A stretch of DNA of 64,000 nt, taken from NCBI GenBank assembly GCA_028023455.1, contig JAQFVV010000042.1:6965922-7029921 (forward strand), given 5' to 3'. Positions within the stretch are counted from its first letter, which is position 1, and each line of letters starts with the position of its first letter. The DNA comes from Epiperipatus broadwayi. Lineage: Eukaryota; Onychophora; Udeonychophora; Euonychophora; Peripatidae. Below the pieces are notes generated by a model that searched no databases, was not told the origin of the DNA, and was given only the letters and a program-made list of their open reading frames with translations. A program made the position numbers and the translations under genes. Shown one piece after another: positions 25,585 to 38,105 of this stretch.

Positions 25585-28176
25585 CAGGCATGGCCAATAG
25601 TTTTTGCCTATGGGCCAGATTAGAAAGAAAACTTTTTTCACGGCTGGATGAAATATTAAAATTAAAAAATGTTAAATACAAAAACAATTCGTTTAAATAA
25701 ATGAAATTTTATTTTGTAATTTGTTTATGAATAAATGTAAGTAATTTAGTACAACAAATTAACAAAAAAACTAATGTGACATGTTGAGGCGCTTTGCATC
25801 ACCTATTATTTTTTTAATATCTGGCTCTATACTTGTAGTAGCTATTCTTAGCACAGCCTCTAAATGTAAATCATTCAATCTTGATCTTGTTGTACTTTTA
25901 TTTAGATTTATTAAAGAAAAAGTTTGTTCACAAATATAAGTTGAACTGAAGATTACTAAATATACCTTTGCAAGTTTTTTTAAATTTCTATATTGTCCAT
26001 CATTCAATTGCTTATAAAAATTGTACAAATTTTCTTGCTCTTTTTGATATTTCTCATGTAATAATTCATCACACTGTAAATTAATTATTTGTAATTGTAT
26101 ACCAACAGGAATGTCATCTACATGCACAGAAAATGGATTTTGAATAATAGATAAAATTTTATCAATTTTCTTGCAGCAATTGAATCGCTGCTCAAAATCT
26201 GTCATTAGTGCAAAGATAATGTTATTAAATTCTTAAATCTTTTCTCTTGAAATATTTGAAAAGATTTTAACCTTTGTATTAAATCATGAGCATATAAATT
26301 TTTTCCCTGTAAACATAGGTTAAATTTGTTGAAATGTGTGAAAGTATCCATAGAAAATGCTAAATCACAAATCCAATTTGGTTCTGATAATTCAGGAAAG
26401 TTCTCATTTTTTTTATATTTTTATTTCCTCTTGAAGATCCCACACATATCTTAAAGCTTTTCCCAAGCTTAACCAATGAATTTTATTGTGGTATAGTACA
26501 TCTATATAACTGTTATTTAGTTTTTCAAGGAATCCAATAAATTGCCTGTGTTTTAATAGTTTTGATCGAAGGAAATTTACTATTTTCACAACTATATTTA
26601 TAACATGATCGATTTTTAAAATACTTTTGCATAATGCATGTTGATGAATAATGCACTGTATGGGTATAATTTTATGATTTGGATCAATTTCAGAAATTTT
26701 GTTTTCAATTCATCTTATGAGACCAGTACTTTTTCCAATCATATTTGATGATCCATCTCTTGTTACATTCATCAATTTTTTCCAGTCAATATTGTTTTAA
26801 AAAAAAACATTTTTCAACCTCTTGGAAAAGATCTCCCTTTGTTGTATCTTTCATAGAAACAATTGACAAAAGTTCTTCCAAAATTTGAAAATTTTCAGTG
26901 ATAGCTCTGATAAAATTTAATAACTGAGCAGTATCTTTTATTCACAACTTTCGTCAATAGCTATTGCATAAAAATGAGCCAATTCTAAATTATTCAGTAA
27001 CTGATCATTTAAATTTGCATTCATATCTTCTATTCTTTGGGCAATAGTTTTCCGAGACAGGCTTATATTTTCAATTTTATGTTTAACTTCTGGACACATT
27101 ACATTACAAACATCTATCATGCACTTTTTTACAAATTCTCCTTCAGCAAAAGTTTTTCCACATTGAGCAATATGTTTTGCTACTAGAAAACTTGCTTCTG
27201 TAGCAGATTCTTGTAATTGATTTTGCTGCCAGGTCAATTTTACTACGAGATCTGCGGCTTGTTTTTTCAGCTTTCTTCATTTAAATTTTATGCGTAACTT
27301 GCATGTTTCGTTTCAAAATGTCTTCTCAAGTTGTATTCTTTTAAAACAGCTACACTTGAATTGCAAATAAGACAAATCACCTTATTACTGTATATAGTAA
27401 AATATTTCCATTCCCATTCATCATTAAATATACGGCATTCAAGATCAATTTTTCGTTTTCTGAAAGTCATTCCCAGAGTGAAAATTTTTTTTAATATACA
27501 ATAATATTTTAATAAAAATATAATTACATACTGTATAAATGTCCAATCAAAATAATATTTCATTAATAGAATGAGCTTGAAGGGGTTATATTGCAAATAA
27601 AACAATTACTTCATTTTACAAACAGCCTGGACATGTTTTCAGTTATCATCTGCAGTTATTGTCTATGCTACAATGCCACTTGATTCAGCACACTTGACCA
27701 CAAAAATAATGAATTGCTTGACCATGGGTGTGCACTGGCAAACTCCACCTACAAGAATGTGGGTTTCACATCACTGCTAAATGTCAAACAGTTCATATTG
27801 AGTACAGATGAGTACAAAAGTTGTAAATCTTTATAATGGAATTTTTAAAAAAAATAAAGAAGTATCGCGAAGCCATTTGACCAATTATTGGAAATTAACC
27901 CTAAATTAGTCATACACAGAATTCTTTTCTATGTATCACTATCTTCTTAAATGTCCCGATTTCCAACAATCAAAGACACTTCCACTTCTGAGTAGCTGAG
28001 ATTTTAACTTTCATTGTTGTACAATGGTTAGATATCGTAGTTTATATATAAAGATTTAAAAGTACCACTTATTTAATTTCCACAGTGTGTCGTGCCAAGA
28101 ATATTAAAAATTTAATTGCAGGTCACAAACTCATATGGGCCAAATCCAGCCCACAAGCCATATGTTGGCCATGCTG
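25585..28176 (-). mobile_element. hAT transposon nested in the Penelope-like element
   Basis: The ends are imperfect inverted repeats: caggcatggccaatag at 25585 and ggccatgctg ending at 28176, with tgggcc blocks further in. The flanks gactaacc and gacaccaa (25577-25584 and 28177-28184) may be a diverged 8-bp duplication, matching at only four of eight positions. It carries one transposase gene on the minus strand. The Penelope-like coding sequence resumes right after its end (NTHTGKYSAYISNHSRSTKH), so the element went in after the retroelement had been copied. Confidence 0.85.
25771..27600 (-). pseudogene. hAT transposase, GTF2IRD2/ZBED-like, broken
   Basis: Three minus-strand blocks appear in transposase order. 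First is a BED zinc finger (27600-27290): FRKRKIDLECRIF, then CLIC and a closing HFETKH. Second (27237-26938) is FVKKCMIDVCNVMCPE with ISLSRKTIAQRIEDM, ending AIAIDESCE, where the first catalytic Asp lies in the DES motif. Third (26205-25771) is the hAT C-terminal dimerisation domain: FSSTYICEQTFSLINLNKS, then RSRLNDLHLEAVLRIATT. The middle (26205-26938) is broken by stops and frameshifts. hAT transposases cut and paste DNA and make 8-bp duplications. The protein resembles the transposase-derived part of vertebrate GTF2IRD2. Confidence 0.85.
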
Positions 28177-28862
28177 GACACCAATACACACTGGCAAGTA
28201 CTCTGCATATATATCCAATCATAGCAGAAGCACTAAACATAGAGTTATACTATCACTGTGGAACAGAGCAAAAGAAGTTTGTACAGAAACCAGAGATTTG
28301 GAAAAAAAAGATTTACATAGAACAAACTCCTGAAGACTGGTTATCAGATGTCATCAAAAAAATCTCTAATAAACAATGAAAAGACACATCAAAAGAGGAA
28401 ACAATTATTGGTACTATAGTGTATCCATACATACCAGCAATGGCAGACAAATTAAGGAAAATAGCTTTTCAAAAACAGACTACACTTCAAGGAAATCTAA
28501 CTTCTACCAAGCTTAAACTGGAAATGCTGAAAAATGAAAAGATGCATTATGAAATATCATGCGAGAGTGGAAGGAAGTATATTAGTGAGTCCTGTCACCT
28601 TGTTAAAAAGTAATTGAAAGAACATAAATTAATGATTAAAAGAAAAAAAGCAGTTGTGTCTACAGTAGCAGACCATATAAATATTAATAACCATATGCTC
28701 AATTGGAAAAATACAAAAATATTGAATGGAAAGGAAAAAGTGCAAAGAAGAAAATTCAAGGAACTCACTCATATGACAATGGCAAATAATTCTATAAGTC
28801 AATCCAGTGTGGTAATATATCATATATGGAAGCCTCTAATTAACCTTACTCTTAGAAAATAA
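28177..28862 (+). pseudogene. Penelope-like element, RT thumb/linker and GIY-YIG part
   Basis: Coding resumes after the hAT insert: THTGKYSAYISNHSRSTKH, VILSLWNRAKEVCTETRDLE (28187-28310), matching the region after the Penelope RT palm. Further on come YPYIPAMADKLRKIAFQKQT (about 28421), then YEISCESGRKYISESCH (28545-28605), the GIY-YIG position where family members have Y-IPC-CG--YIGET-R; G is replaced by S in YIG. LKEHKLMIKR, then RRKFKELTHM and SVVIYHIWKPLI (to 28848) fit the family's C-terminus. One frameshift and stops break it. The GIY-YIG nuclease nicks target DNA to prime insertion. Confidence 0.85.
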
Positions 28863-28934
28863 TATTAAAAAAAAATTGAAGGACTCTGGGATTTGAATCA
28901 AGCCTCATATATAAATATATCAAATTTCTACTAC

Positions 28935-29046
28935 CTGCTGCCATTGACAGAATTGCTTGGTTGGTTAAAGCATTACTTTAAATTTGATATTCATGAATAT
29001 GAAGGTGTTAAGTTTGACTCCTACACTACTATTGTCATTGGTCAGG
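28935..29046 (+). other. tRNA-like segment next to the Penelope-like element's right end
   Basis: This segment aligns, with many changes, to the tRNA-like head at 63020-63100. It has an A-box-like ttggttggttaaagc and a degraded B box (aagtttgactcc, 29010-29021). It lies between the end of the coding region and the terminal repeat. Either a SINE sits here or the element's own 3' region is tRNA-like. Confidence 0.45.
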
Positions 29047-29238
29047 CCAGCAATACCCGAAGAAGAGTGTAGAATAATACTGCTCAAAATATTGTGTAAT
29101 TACTAACTTGTGTTGTCTAATTGTATGTTATTACTAACAAATTGTTAGTATTTGAAAAGTTTAAATAAAGTTTAAATTTTTCTATACATTCAGCATTTAA
29201 TGATAGATGATGGAAATAGTCCCAACATATTATCACAT
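29047..29238 (+). repeat. Right inverted terminal repeat of the Penelope-like element
   Basis: This is the inverted partner of 23976-24165. It starts near ggtcaggccagcaa, continues through gaagaagagtg and ends at tattatcacat. Identity to the left end is high enough to be read by eye along nearly the whole length. Confidence 0.85.
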
Positions 29239-29389
29239 ATTAAATTAAATGTCAAAATAGTAAAAGTGTCTCTCAAAATTGTTTTACTAATTGTTAAAAA
29301 AAAAATATACAATTGGTGAAATCTCATTTTAACCAATGGTGTAGCAATGAAAAATTGTGAAACTATCCATGGTATCTGAAATATCAAGC

Positions 29390-30120
29390 CTTTAAAGAAA
29401 ATTCTGTGTCTAATAACACAAAAGAGGAATAGACAGAATTGCTGACAATATCATGTCTACATTATTATCACAAATCAAAGAAAATATTATGTTTGCCATC
29501 AATTTGATGAATCAGCTGACAATGCAAATGATGGTAATTCAATGTTTTCTATCAAGTATAGGTATAATTTTTAAATATATGAAGATCTGTTACTTTATAG
29601 AAATCTTTCCAGTACAAAAGGTGAATAACTTTTTTATAGTTGGCAAAATTTCAGGATTTATAGGAAAATTAAAAAAGGTTTGTCTGGATGAAAGACATTT
29701 ATTGTATTAACCACAGAGAAAATCTAGTATTTTGGCATATGGAAAAATTGATTAGTAAAGTATTATCAGAAGTTTTCACAATAATTAATTACATAAAAAG
29801 TAACACAACTAATATAAGAATTTTGAATTTTATGCCAACAGATGGACTCCAATAATGAATCTCTTTTATATCACACAGAAGGAAGATAGCTATTCCATGA
29901 TAAAGTTCTAAAAAGAATTTTAATATTAAAAGATGAAGTCCACTTTTTTCTCTTGGTAAAAATCTTACATTAGCATCTCATTTTTCTGATCTCAATTGGA
30001 TATGTTTGCTTTCTTACTTGATGGATATTTTTCTATAAGGAAAAAGTTCCAATATATTAACTCTAAAACACAAACTTGCGAGAATTGCAAAGTAAACTCC
30101 ACATGATTAGAAAGTTTTAT
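29390..30120 (+). pseudogene. Second hAT transposase fragment, ZBED5-like
   Basis: The plus-strand frames include RIADNIMSTLLSQIKENIMF followed by AI and, after a shift, FDESADNAN (about 29420-29530), equivalent to the DEST(D) motif of ZBED5/SCAND3-like hAT transposases. HRENLVFWHMEKLISKVLSE with VFTIINYIKSNT comes later (29705-29810), matching the H-R--L segment. LTLASHFSDLNW precedes LLSYLMDIF (about 29965-30035), matching the DIF-KLN region. Many stops are present. It is a different hAT from the one at 25.6-28.2 kb and directly abuts the right end of the Penelope-like element. Confidence 0.7.
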
Positions 30121-30692
30121 GTCTAATAATACAGAAATGTTGCTTCTCTTTATAAATTTCTTGAAGAAATTAACATTTTATTATCAAATCATAAACATTA
30201 CCACCAATAAATTATAAATGATTATTGTTATAAAAATAAGTTCTGATTATTCAACATTTTCTCTCTCATTAATTTAATTTAAGTAAAATGGAGTAATAAA
30301 TAATTTTAAATATTTCTAATAATATGAATTTTCAAAGTTCATTTCTAAACTGAAATTTGCGTTATAGATATAAATTACATATACATATATAGTTATATGC
30401 TAATGTTAAATAAATTCTATTTCAACAATTATGAAATCTAATCCTATTGGATTTTTTTAATACACATGTATAGAGTTCTATCACCTAGTCAACAACTTGT
30501 ATATAAAAATCATCTTCATATCTAGTAATAAACATCAATCTCTACCTTAGGTTTCATAAAGAAATATATGAAATAATATACAAACAAATATATATAAAGA
30601 AATACATTTCAACATTTTTATTTTATTATTTATCTTCTCCAAACACAAATCATTATAATTATAAATTTTATTAAACGCTCACTATTATTTCA

Positions 30693-30848
30693 GTAATAGT
30701 TTTAACAAGGCTGTAAACCTTAGCAATGAGCGTCTGAAAAAAATCGTCACTAGCATGTGTTTTAAAGACCTACAGAGGTCCCTAGTGACGTTTTTTTTTT
30801 TTTTCAGACGCTCATTGCTAAGGTTTACAGCCTTGTTAAAACTATTAC
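30693..30848. mobile_element. 156-bp palindromic MITE
   Basis: Arms 30693-30752 and 30782-30848 are almost perfect inverted repeats, starting gtaatagttttaacaagg and reaching inward to cgtcactag. Differences are mainly in the length of the A/T run. TA lies at both outer ends, which fits a Tc1/mariner-type MITE, but the family is not certain. It can fold into one long hairpin. Confidence 0.75.
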
Positions 30849-31874
30849 AAATCATTATAGTAAGTGGAGCAATTATTTTTTTTATCCACATATTCCTGTA
30901 TAGTGCATCTTTTTAAGAATTTTGAGATGTAGTTTTAACAAGAATAAAAGAAAATATAATAAAAAGATTATTACAGTAAGTAAAGAACCATAAACTTATA
31001 TAGAAAAAACTTTTTTTGTCTAAAGTAAACTAAAGTGAAATAAAATAAATTTGCATCTGTAACCTATTGCTAAATCTTTCAATAATTGATTCATTTTTTA
31101 AAGATCAAAGTCTGTATAAAATACATATATACTGTGACCTTCTGGATAGGTACCAGAAAGCAATTGTAATTAAATAGCACTGTATCAGTAACAGCTGGTT
31201 ACATCTAACTAAAAAAATGAAATAACCTGAAATTTTAATTCTTTTTTTTTTCATTAATGACATAAAACTATGTTTAAAAGCACTTGCAGATATTATTTGA
31301 AAGTCTTGAGATATTATTTTTCTTTGAGTGAATATTTAATGATAGATAGGAGGGTGGCTTGTCACAGAAATTGTTAGTGTATAGTTTAAATTGATGCAAA
31401 TTTGTCTGTAAGACTGTTGATATTTGTTTTGGTGATTTTTCTGGTTTATTTGCTCTTTAATACTTCAGTCCATAGTGTAATTAGTACAGTATATTTGATT
31501 CATGGTCATATAAGTTTCCATTTTTATTAGACTACTTTAGTACCTGTATGACAGCATTTATGTATGTGCATGTATGTTTGTGCCATCTTTCAACTTCATT
31601 TTCATTCATGTACCTCATTAAACTACCAAATATCATGTTTTACAGTAAAACATTTAATTTCATAATTAGTAGCTTGGATAACCATTTTAAATGAATTAAT
31701 AGATCAATGGACCAGTGAATTGTCAAGTAGACAAATATACTATCAATTATTTTGTTTGCTAAAATAATATTTTTTTTCTTACTTTGGAAATGTAGGAGAT
31801 TTTATTCTTGGTTCAATTTAATTAATATTTTTTTTGTTTAAGACAAAATGATTTTTTTTCTTTTCTTTTTCAAG

Positions 31875-31988
31875 ACAGAAAAGCTTATTGCATATTTGGA
31901 ATTAATTATCTCAATGCAGTAGAAGGAGTAACCTTTGTTTTTAGAGTTGAACTTTTGGGTGACCTTGGATTGGTGGAAGAAATAAATG
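31875..31988 (+). CDS. Candidate coding exon, unknown protein
   Basis: A strong acceptor (a long T-rich tract, then tttttcaag, 31850-31874) precedes two bases and an open frame reading RKAYCIFGINYLNAVEGVTF then VFRVELLGDLGLVEEIN. The frame stops at TAA (31991-31993) unless it is spliced at the weak donor ATG|GTTAAG. With that donor the exon ends in phase 1, which fits the exon at 39743-39876. The residue mix looks like real protein. I do not recognise the protein. It could instead be a terminal exon ending at 31993, or a chance frame. Confidence 0.4.
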
Positions 31989-32302
31989 GTTAAGGAATAA
32001 TCAGATATAAAAGGGGGATACTTTTACAAAAAGGTTGGCTTTCTTTTATTATAACAATTCTCTTTCCACAAAGGGTTTTTATTACTACAATTTTTCTCTA
32101 CAAATTGGTTCTTCGATAATTCAAACTCAAAGGTACAAACTTCTATTAATTTTCTGGATGAAAATAGTTAAGAAATTCTTCTTGGGAAGGTAAAGATTAA
32201 AATGGAAATGTAAACAACTTTGAAAACAAGATATATCTTCTCTATTTTCAATTGACTAATTTAGATTTAAAATCATCATTTGGGATGCATATGTCTGTCA
32301 AC

Positions 32303-32494
32303 ATTACAAATTTGCTTTGCCTAAATTTAAACTCTAATATTAAAGAAACAATTGAAATGTGTGTCTATATCATGAATTTGCTTTGCCTAAATTTAATCTA
32401 ATATTAAATAAACAATTGAAATGTGTGTCTATATTTCAAATTTGATTTGCCTAATTTTAATCTCTAACATTAAAGAAATAGTCGGAATGTGTGA
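32303..32494. repeat. Tandem repeat, about 64-bp unit, three copies
   Basis: Units start near 32303, 32369 and 32433. Each contains atttgctttgcctaa (or a close variant), a taatattaaa block and aattgaaatgtgtgtctat. Only small differences separate the units. Confidence 0.85.
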
Positions 32495-33529
32495 ATTTTG
32501 CTATTATTCTGGAAAATTTATGCTGAACTTTTTTATAAAACATTTCAAAGACTCTTTAATAATAATTTCTACTAGCTATAAAGGAGTAAAGTTTAAACAA
32601 AAGGATGTGTGCATATAACATTATAACATGCTTTATTATTATTATTGGCAAGAAATATACCTAACTATTTGTGTCTTTAGAATTAAGGAAGGAATGCATG
32701 ACACATAATTAATGAATCATTAACTTATTTCTAAATGAGCTTATAATTGAACAAGTGGAAGAGCATGAAAACTAGAAGTGGATATTTGCATTTTATTGTT
32801 CTCATTCGCATTTGATTTTTTTATTAAAATATACTATCAATAAACTTATGTAGACGTAAGTGGATATTATGAGCCAATAAGCTATTTGCCTGATGAATGA
32901 CTGTTGATAATTTAGCACAAGTGCCTTGATGAATATAATGAACTAAACCATAAATTATTACTAAAGTTATGCAGTAATAAATATTTATTTGCCATTATTA
33001 AATGTTTCACATGTAATATTGCCAGCAGTTTTATAAGCAATTGCTAAGAACTTTTGAAATGCTCTTTAATTGGATCCAATACATATTATTTGCCCTGCAG
33101 GAAATTGTTATGTGTTTACTAATCCCTATTGTTATACAACTATCATCATCATTTTTGTACATGACCAAGATGTGTTATTTATGGACTGTGTAAATGAACT
33201 CTTAGGTCCCAGCTTAAAAAAGGTTTAATAATTATTATTTTTGTTAGCATTTGATAGATAGATAGACCAATTATTTGTCATATTTTTTATTATTATTTAA
33301 TTATTATTTCTTTCTTCAAAAACATCTCAGAAAAGTATATGGAGAAATATTGTACTGAGTAACTAATTATTATTTTAATATAATTTTATTGTGTACATTT
33401 GTTTCTATACACGTGTGTTGGCGATAGAAATATCTTTTGCTATTAGGAAGCTAACAGCCAATTTTAAGAAGGGTTAAATGCATAAAAAATATTATTTTAT
33501 CTTGTGTTTTCCAGAAAATATGAGGTCCA

Positions 33530-33740
33530 TTTCTTAATAATTATTGTGCTTCAAATTTAAAGATTTGTAGTTCGTCACAAATCAAACTTTTTATTTCAAT
33601 TTCTTGGCTTATGTCAAATACGCTAAAGAGTTATTTTATTTTTGCTTTTCTAGAAATGACAAGGATTATCTAGTAATAATTATTATATTTCAAATTTAAA
33701 ATATTATAATTCCTCAGAAATGAGATTCATTTTTTTTCTT
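33530..33740. repeat. Diverged tandem duplication, about 110-bp unit
   Basis: The run cttaataattattgtgcttcaaatttaaag followed by tcgtcacaaat reappears as tagtaataattattatatttcaaatttaaa followed by ctcagaaatg. The two units are clearly related but well diverged. Confidence 0.55.
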
Positions 33741-34810
33741 TTTTTTAACTTATTAATTAATATCACTACAGTATTTATTGAATGTGATTTGCAATTATTT
33801 TATGCATGCATACCTGTCTATTGTTTAATCCATTTATATAATTGTTGAATTAAAAGTAGAATGACTTACTTTCCAATCGGTTTCAGAGAGTGTGATATGC
33901 CAAAAGAAGTGGAAGAATTAGTGATTTAGTTAAGAGTGAATTTATTATTTTGTTATGCTTAAATTGAAATGTATTTTGTGGCTATAGAGAATGAAAGCAT
34001 TTATGATATATTGTGTTATAGGGATTGAGAGAACTCTCCCTCAGTTTATTGAAACATTTGTCATGAGTGGATTATATTTTCCAGATTAAGTAATTGTGTT
34101 TATGATGATTATATTATGTGAAGTAAAGTAGTGTATTTCCTTTGTTTTTGGTGATGAGACAAGGTCCACATCAGCATTTAAGCCTCTGAATTAGGCTAGG
34201 GAATCACTGTGTTTTGTTATTTAAATGATTAGAGTTAAGAAAAAATTCTTGTTCCTCATTTATTCATTTGGAATGTTTTCCCATCATTTATTCATAGCCA
34301 AGTGTAATTTAGTTTGCTGGTAAAAAAGAGAATAAAGGTAGAATTGATTTTTTTCACAGAACATCTAAAGTAGAATTAGTGTTAAAGCTTGGTTAGCCAT
34401 GATATCATCTGTATTATCCCAATTTCATAAGTAAACTGATTAGATATAGCTGTGTTAATTATTTTATAACAGGTAGCACAGTTTAGACATATGCATAAAA
34501 TACTATCAATTTTGAAGGTATGGAGAAAATCTATCACTGATTTGTAATTCTTAAATCAATATTTTAAATCATATCATACTAATTATTTTAAGTTTTATAC
34601 CATCAATTCTCAGAATATTTCATCCTCATTTTGAATGAGCAAGCAAAAGGAAAGAAAGTGTAGCTAGTTAATAGAATTATTTATTTGATTTATGGATAGC
34701 TTGATCTCTTACTCATAGATTTAAACCCCTATTGTATTACTTTGATGTTTGACTACCATAGTGTTGATTTGGTTAGCAGAATGTTGGAGTTAGCTAATAG
34801 CATATGTGTA

Positions 34811-35075
34811 TTTTAAGTAAAAATACCAAGAAGTTTAGTTTCATATTTTACCATTTTAATGCTAGTGTTTATAAATGTTTCTTTTTCCTAAGCATATCAA
34901 AATTGACTGATAGCTTGCATATATTTGAAATAAAATACAAAAAGTTTAATTTCATATTTAATTATCCTAGTATAGTGTTTACAATGCTTCTTTTCATAAA
35001 CTTATCAGAATTGACTGAGAGCTGGTATATGTTGGAATAAAATACCAGAAAGTTTATTTTAACATTCTTTATTCT
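34811..35075. repeat. Tandem repeat, about 120-bp unit, two copies and a part
   Basis: Each unit has aaaataccaagaagttta or a close variant, then ttcatattt, gtttataaatg-ttctttt, and atatcaaaattgactgatag. The third copy is only a start. The open frame across 34804-35040 follows the repeat and shows no protein family. Confidence 0.75.
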
Positions 35076-37645
35076 CATGTAAACTATTCAATTATTGTTA
35101 TTGGAATTATCCAAAACATGTATATGTGTAAATTAAAAATGCAAAAATGTTTATTTAGTTGTAATAAATGTTTTATTTATTTAAAAACTTTGTTCAGACT
35201 TATTCTTTGGCTGCATTCGTGTTCTACATTTCCACACATCCATATCCAAAATGATATGATTGCACTATTCCATAATTTGATGATGAACATGTTCAGATCT
35301 GATGATGTTGTTTTCTTGATTCAAACACTATATGAAATGCTTGACTAATTAATGATTCTCTGGAAATTTTATTACTTAGATGATGAATTGAATCTAAAAT
35401 GTACCCTATTTCTTTCATGATCTAACTAATATTATTTTATTAGAATAATGCTTAATTTATGTCATTACTTTTATGATGGTAATTAGTAGTTGTTGTGAAA
35501 TATAGATTTAAAATTAAGCCATACAATAAATTAATCCCCTGAGATATTCCCTTATTATTTTAAATTAGACATTAATTTAGTTATTTATTTAAATTACTGC
35601 ACAATAAAGGTTAAGTAGTGTTATATTTTTATTTTGTACTTAATTTTAACTTACCATACAGTAGAGTTAATTGGTACTACATCTTTATTAATTTAATTCT
35701 ATCATACAGTAAAGGTTGTTCAATGCATTTAACTGATGGGAGGAGATGAGGTTAAACTATCACTTGTAAATTTGAATGGTGGAACTTTACCAATTTCAAT
35801 TATTTATTTATAAACTTAATAGATGTCTTACTCTTATTAATTCACAATGTTTCCTCCTATATTTAGTATGCATTTTACACTTTATAGATCTCTGTAGCCC
35901 CCACTGAGCTAAGCTATGGTAGGACAACATTATAAAAGTCTCATTAATCATTTAAAGCAAGATCGGGCTAGTAGTTTATTCTATTATCAATAGAATTGGC
36001 ACCCTGGGTATTTGTTGATAGGAAAGGTAGGATAGGTGTTGGGGGAGGGTTACAGTACAAATAACTTAGTTTGAAATATAGCTTGGATTTCAAAATGATC
36101 TTGAGCACTCTTTGAAATTGTCACTGAATTTTCTTGTATTTCATGTACTGTCAACAAATTTATTATTATTGCACAAAATACCAAATTCATTACACATCAT
36201 AGTCTGGTAAATTTTCCTAAATTGATTCTTGTAGTTAGTTGGGAATGATTAACAATATGGAAGATAATACTTATGATACCATTTTGCCTGAGGCATACAA
36301 TCTAAAAAAAAAAAGGACATCCTATGGATTTTTATTTTCTCATTCATGGCTTCTTTTCCTTTAGTAGATATTTATTTAACACTGAAGTTTTGTTAATACT
36401 TCTAAATGGTTCTTCCGCAAGCTATCTCTGTTGTAGAAGAAGTTGAGAAAAAATAACACAGGTTGGCAAACTCCAAGAACCAGAAGCAGTTAAATGGATA
36501 ACACAAATCACTTTTGATCTTTATATAACTTCATGATAATTATCTTATTTTTTCACCTGATATGGAATTAATAAACCAGTCTGGATTATTTACCAGATTT
36601 ACATACTGACTGGTCTTAAATATAATTAATTAATTGCGATGTTACTTAATTAAAACTTACATTCTTTTTCAAATACATATTTATCCTAATTAAAACTTTT
36701 GTTTGGAATCTTTGATAATGAATAAAAAACAACAACAGACATATTACAAGAAAATCTGTTTAGAATTTATTTAAAATTTAGAATTGAACTTAAGACCTTT
36801 ATTATTTAAACCAATGTTGATAATTTAACTTTCATACAAACATGCACACCCAAAGAATTTAATGTATTTGTGAACATAGATAGTAAATTGAGATTTATAT
36901 CATTATTATTAAATTGATTTTAAACTATCTTTATACCCCCCCCTTCCAATTATATTAATGATTTCTCTTTCTAACTTTATATTGCTCTCCTATTCTTTTC
37001 TCTTCTGTTTTTATCAATTAGTTATTTCCAATGGAATATTCCACTTCAATTAAACAAAGTAAATTTAATAAATAATATAATGATAGAAATACAGAAGTTT
37101 GCTATTTACATGATATGAAATTATATTAAAGAATTACAATGAATGTGTATCAGTTTTTTAAATATGATAATCAATAATTAACTAAAATATCTGAAAAGTT
37201 TAATTATTTTCCAGAAACATAGCATTTGTAGCATGCTTTAACTAAATACTGAGATAGAAATGGCATGACCAGTCATTGTAATAAATGAATAATCTAATGA
37301 GATTAGATTAATTTGAAAATTAGAAATGAATATTTCTGCATAAAAAATATCTCTGCCAGGAACCCCTTCCCAAACTCCTGACCATGGTTTCGTGCTTTGG
37401 CACTCCTAAGAGAGGTGTCAGGGTAGGTTCAGCCACTAGATTTAAAAATACCAACTCAAAGCCAGCATTTAACTAAAAGTTATTTATTGAGTGGAAAATC
37501 TGAAATTTTCAGACACCTACATGTCTTCAAACCCAGCTATCCAACTCAAATAGCTATATGGCTGATAGATCTTCAGCCATACCATATATTAGTAGTTTTA
37601 GCAATATAACATTGCATAAGACTTAAGACAGAGACTATAAATAGT

Positions 37646-37874
37646 CAAAATAAGAGTCATAGATCACATGACCATATTCTCTTAAGCTTGTAAGTTGTAA
37701 ACAATGAGGATTGCCAGTTCCACAACAAACTTTGTGTTAAATGCTTGGCCAGAGATAGCAGGGATATTTTAAATGCTTTCTCTGGCTAAGCTTGTTGAGG
37801 AATTGGAAATCCTCATTGTTTATAACTTACAAGCTTAAGAGAATAGGGTCATGTGATCTATAACTCTTATTTTG
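37646..37874. mobile_element. 229-bp inverted-repeat element (MITE-like)
   Basis: Arms of roughly 90 bp, starting caaaataagagt, continuing tagatcacatgac and ctcttaagcttgtaag, face each other around a short spacer that itself can pair (gccagaga/tctctggc). The flanks atagt and aatatt give no clear target duplication. No coding capacity is present. Confidence 0.7.
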
Positions 37875-37995
37875 AATATTTCTGCATGCTTTAAATATTT
37901 GAAGAAGTTAACATTAAATACTGAATAAAGTATTTCTTATTTAAATATAATATTTTAATGATTTGAATTAGCACCATAAACGTTTTTTCTCTTGA

Positions 37996-38105
37996 AATGT
38001 TGACTGTATTCATGGGAAAATTGTAAGAATTGCAAATTCAACCTTTTATCAATGTTGACTGTATTCATGGGAAAATTGTAAGAATTGCAAATTCCACCTT
38101 TTATC
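37996..38105. repeat. Perfect-like tandem duplication, 55-bp unit
   Basis: Two adjacent units starting aatgttgactgtattcatgg differ by about one base near their ends. The duplication must be recent. Confidence 0.9.

Larger units (their letters stand above)
23976..29238 (+). mobile_element. Penelope-like retroelement with inverted terminal repeats
   Basis: The element has an N-terminal region, a reverse transcriptase, a linker and a GIY-YIG endonuclease-like C-terminus on the plus strand, as in EN+ Penelope-like elements. Ends of about 190 bp are inverted copies of each other: 23976-24165 and 29047-29238. The shared sequence runs from gtgataatatgttgg through tttaaactttattt to ttgctggcc. A hAT transposon (25585-28176) splits it; without that insert it would be about 2.7 kb. 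Several frameshifts and stops make it inactive. No clear hammerhead motif is present in its termini, although many Penelope-like elements have one. Confidence 0.85.
31995..37640. other. T-rich non-coding stretch
   Basis: Apart from the tandem repeats listed separately I see no gene here. The plus strand is T-rich through much of it. At 33887-33929 a good acceptor (ttccaatcggtttcag) opens a 13-codon frame ending in TAG, too short to call. At about 37367-37480 a frame reads EPLPKLLTMVSCFGTPKRGV and ends soon after; it is more likely part of a repeat than an exon. Confidence 0.45.

Noticed and set aside
33887-33929. 13-codon terminal exon (ECDMPKEVEELVI)
   Set aside because: The acceptor is good, but the frame is too short and its phase does not fit the neighbouring candidate exon.
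37367-37480. Exon with donor gtcagg|gtaggt
   Set aside because: The frame is open, but it continues into a stop, has no clear partner exon and has repeat-like flanks; evidence is insufficient.
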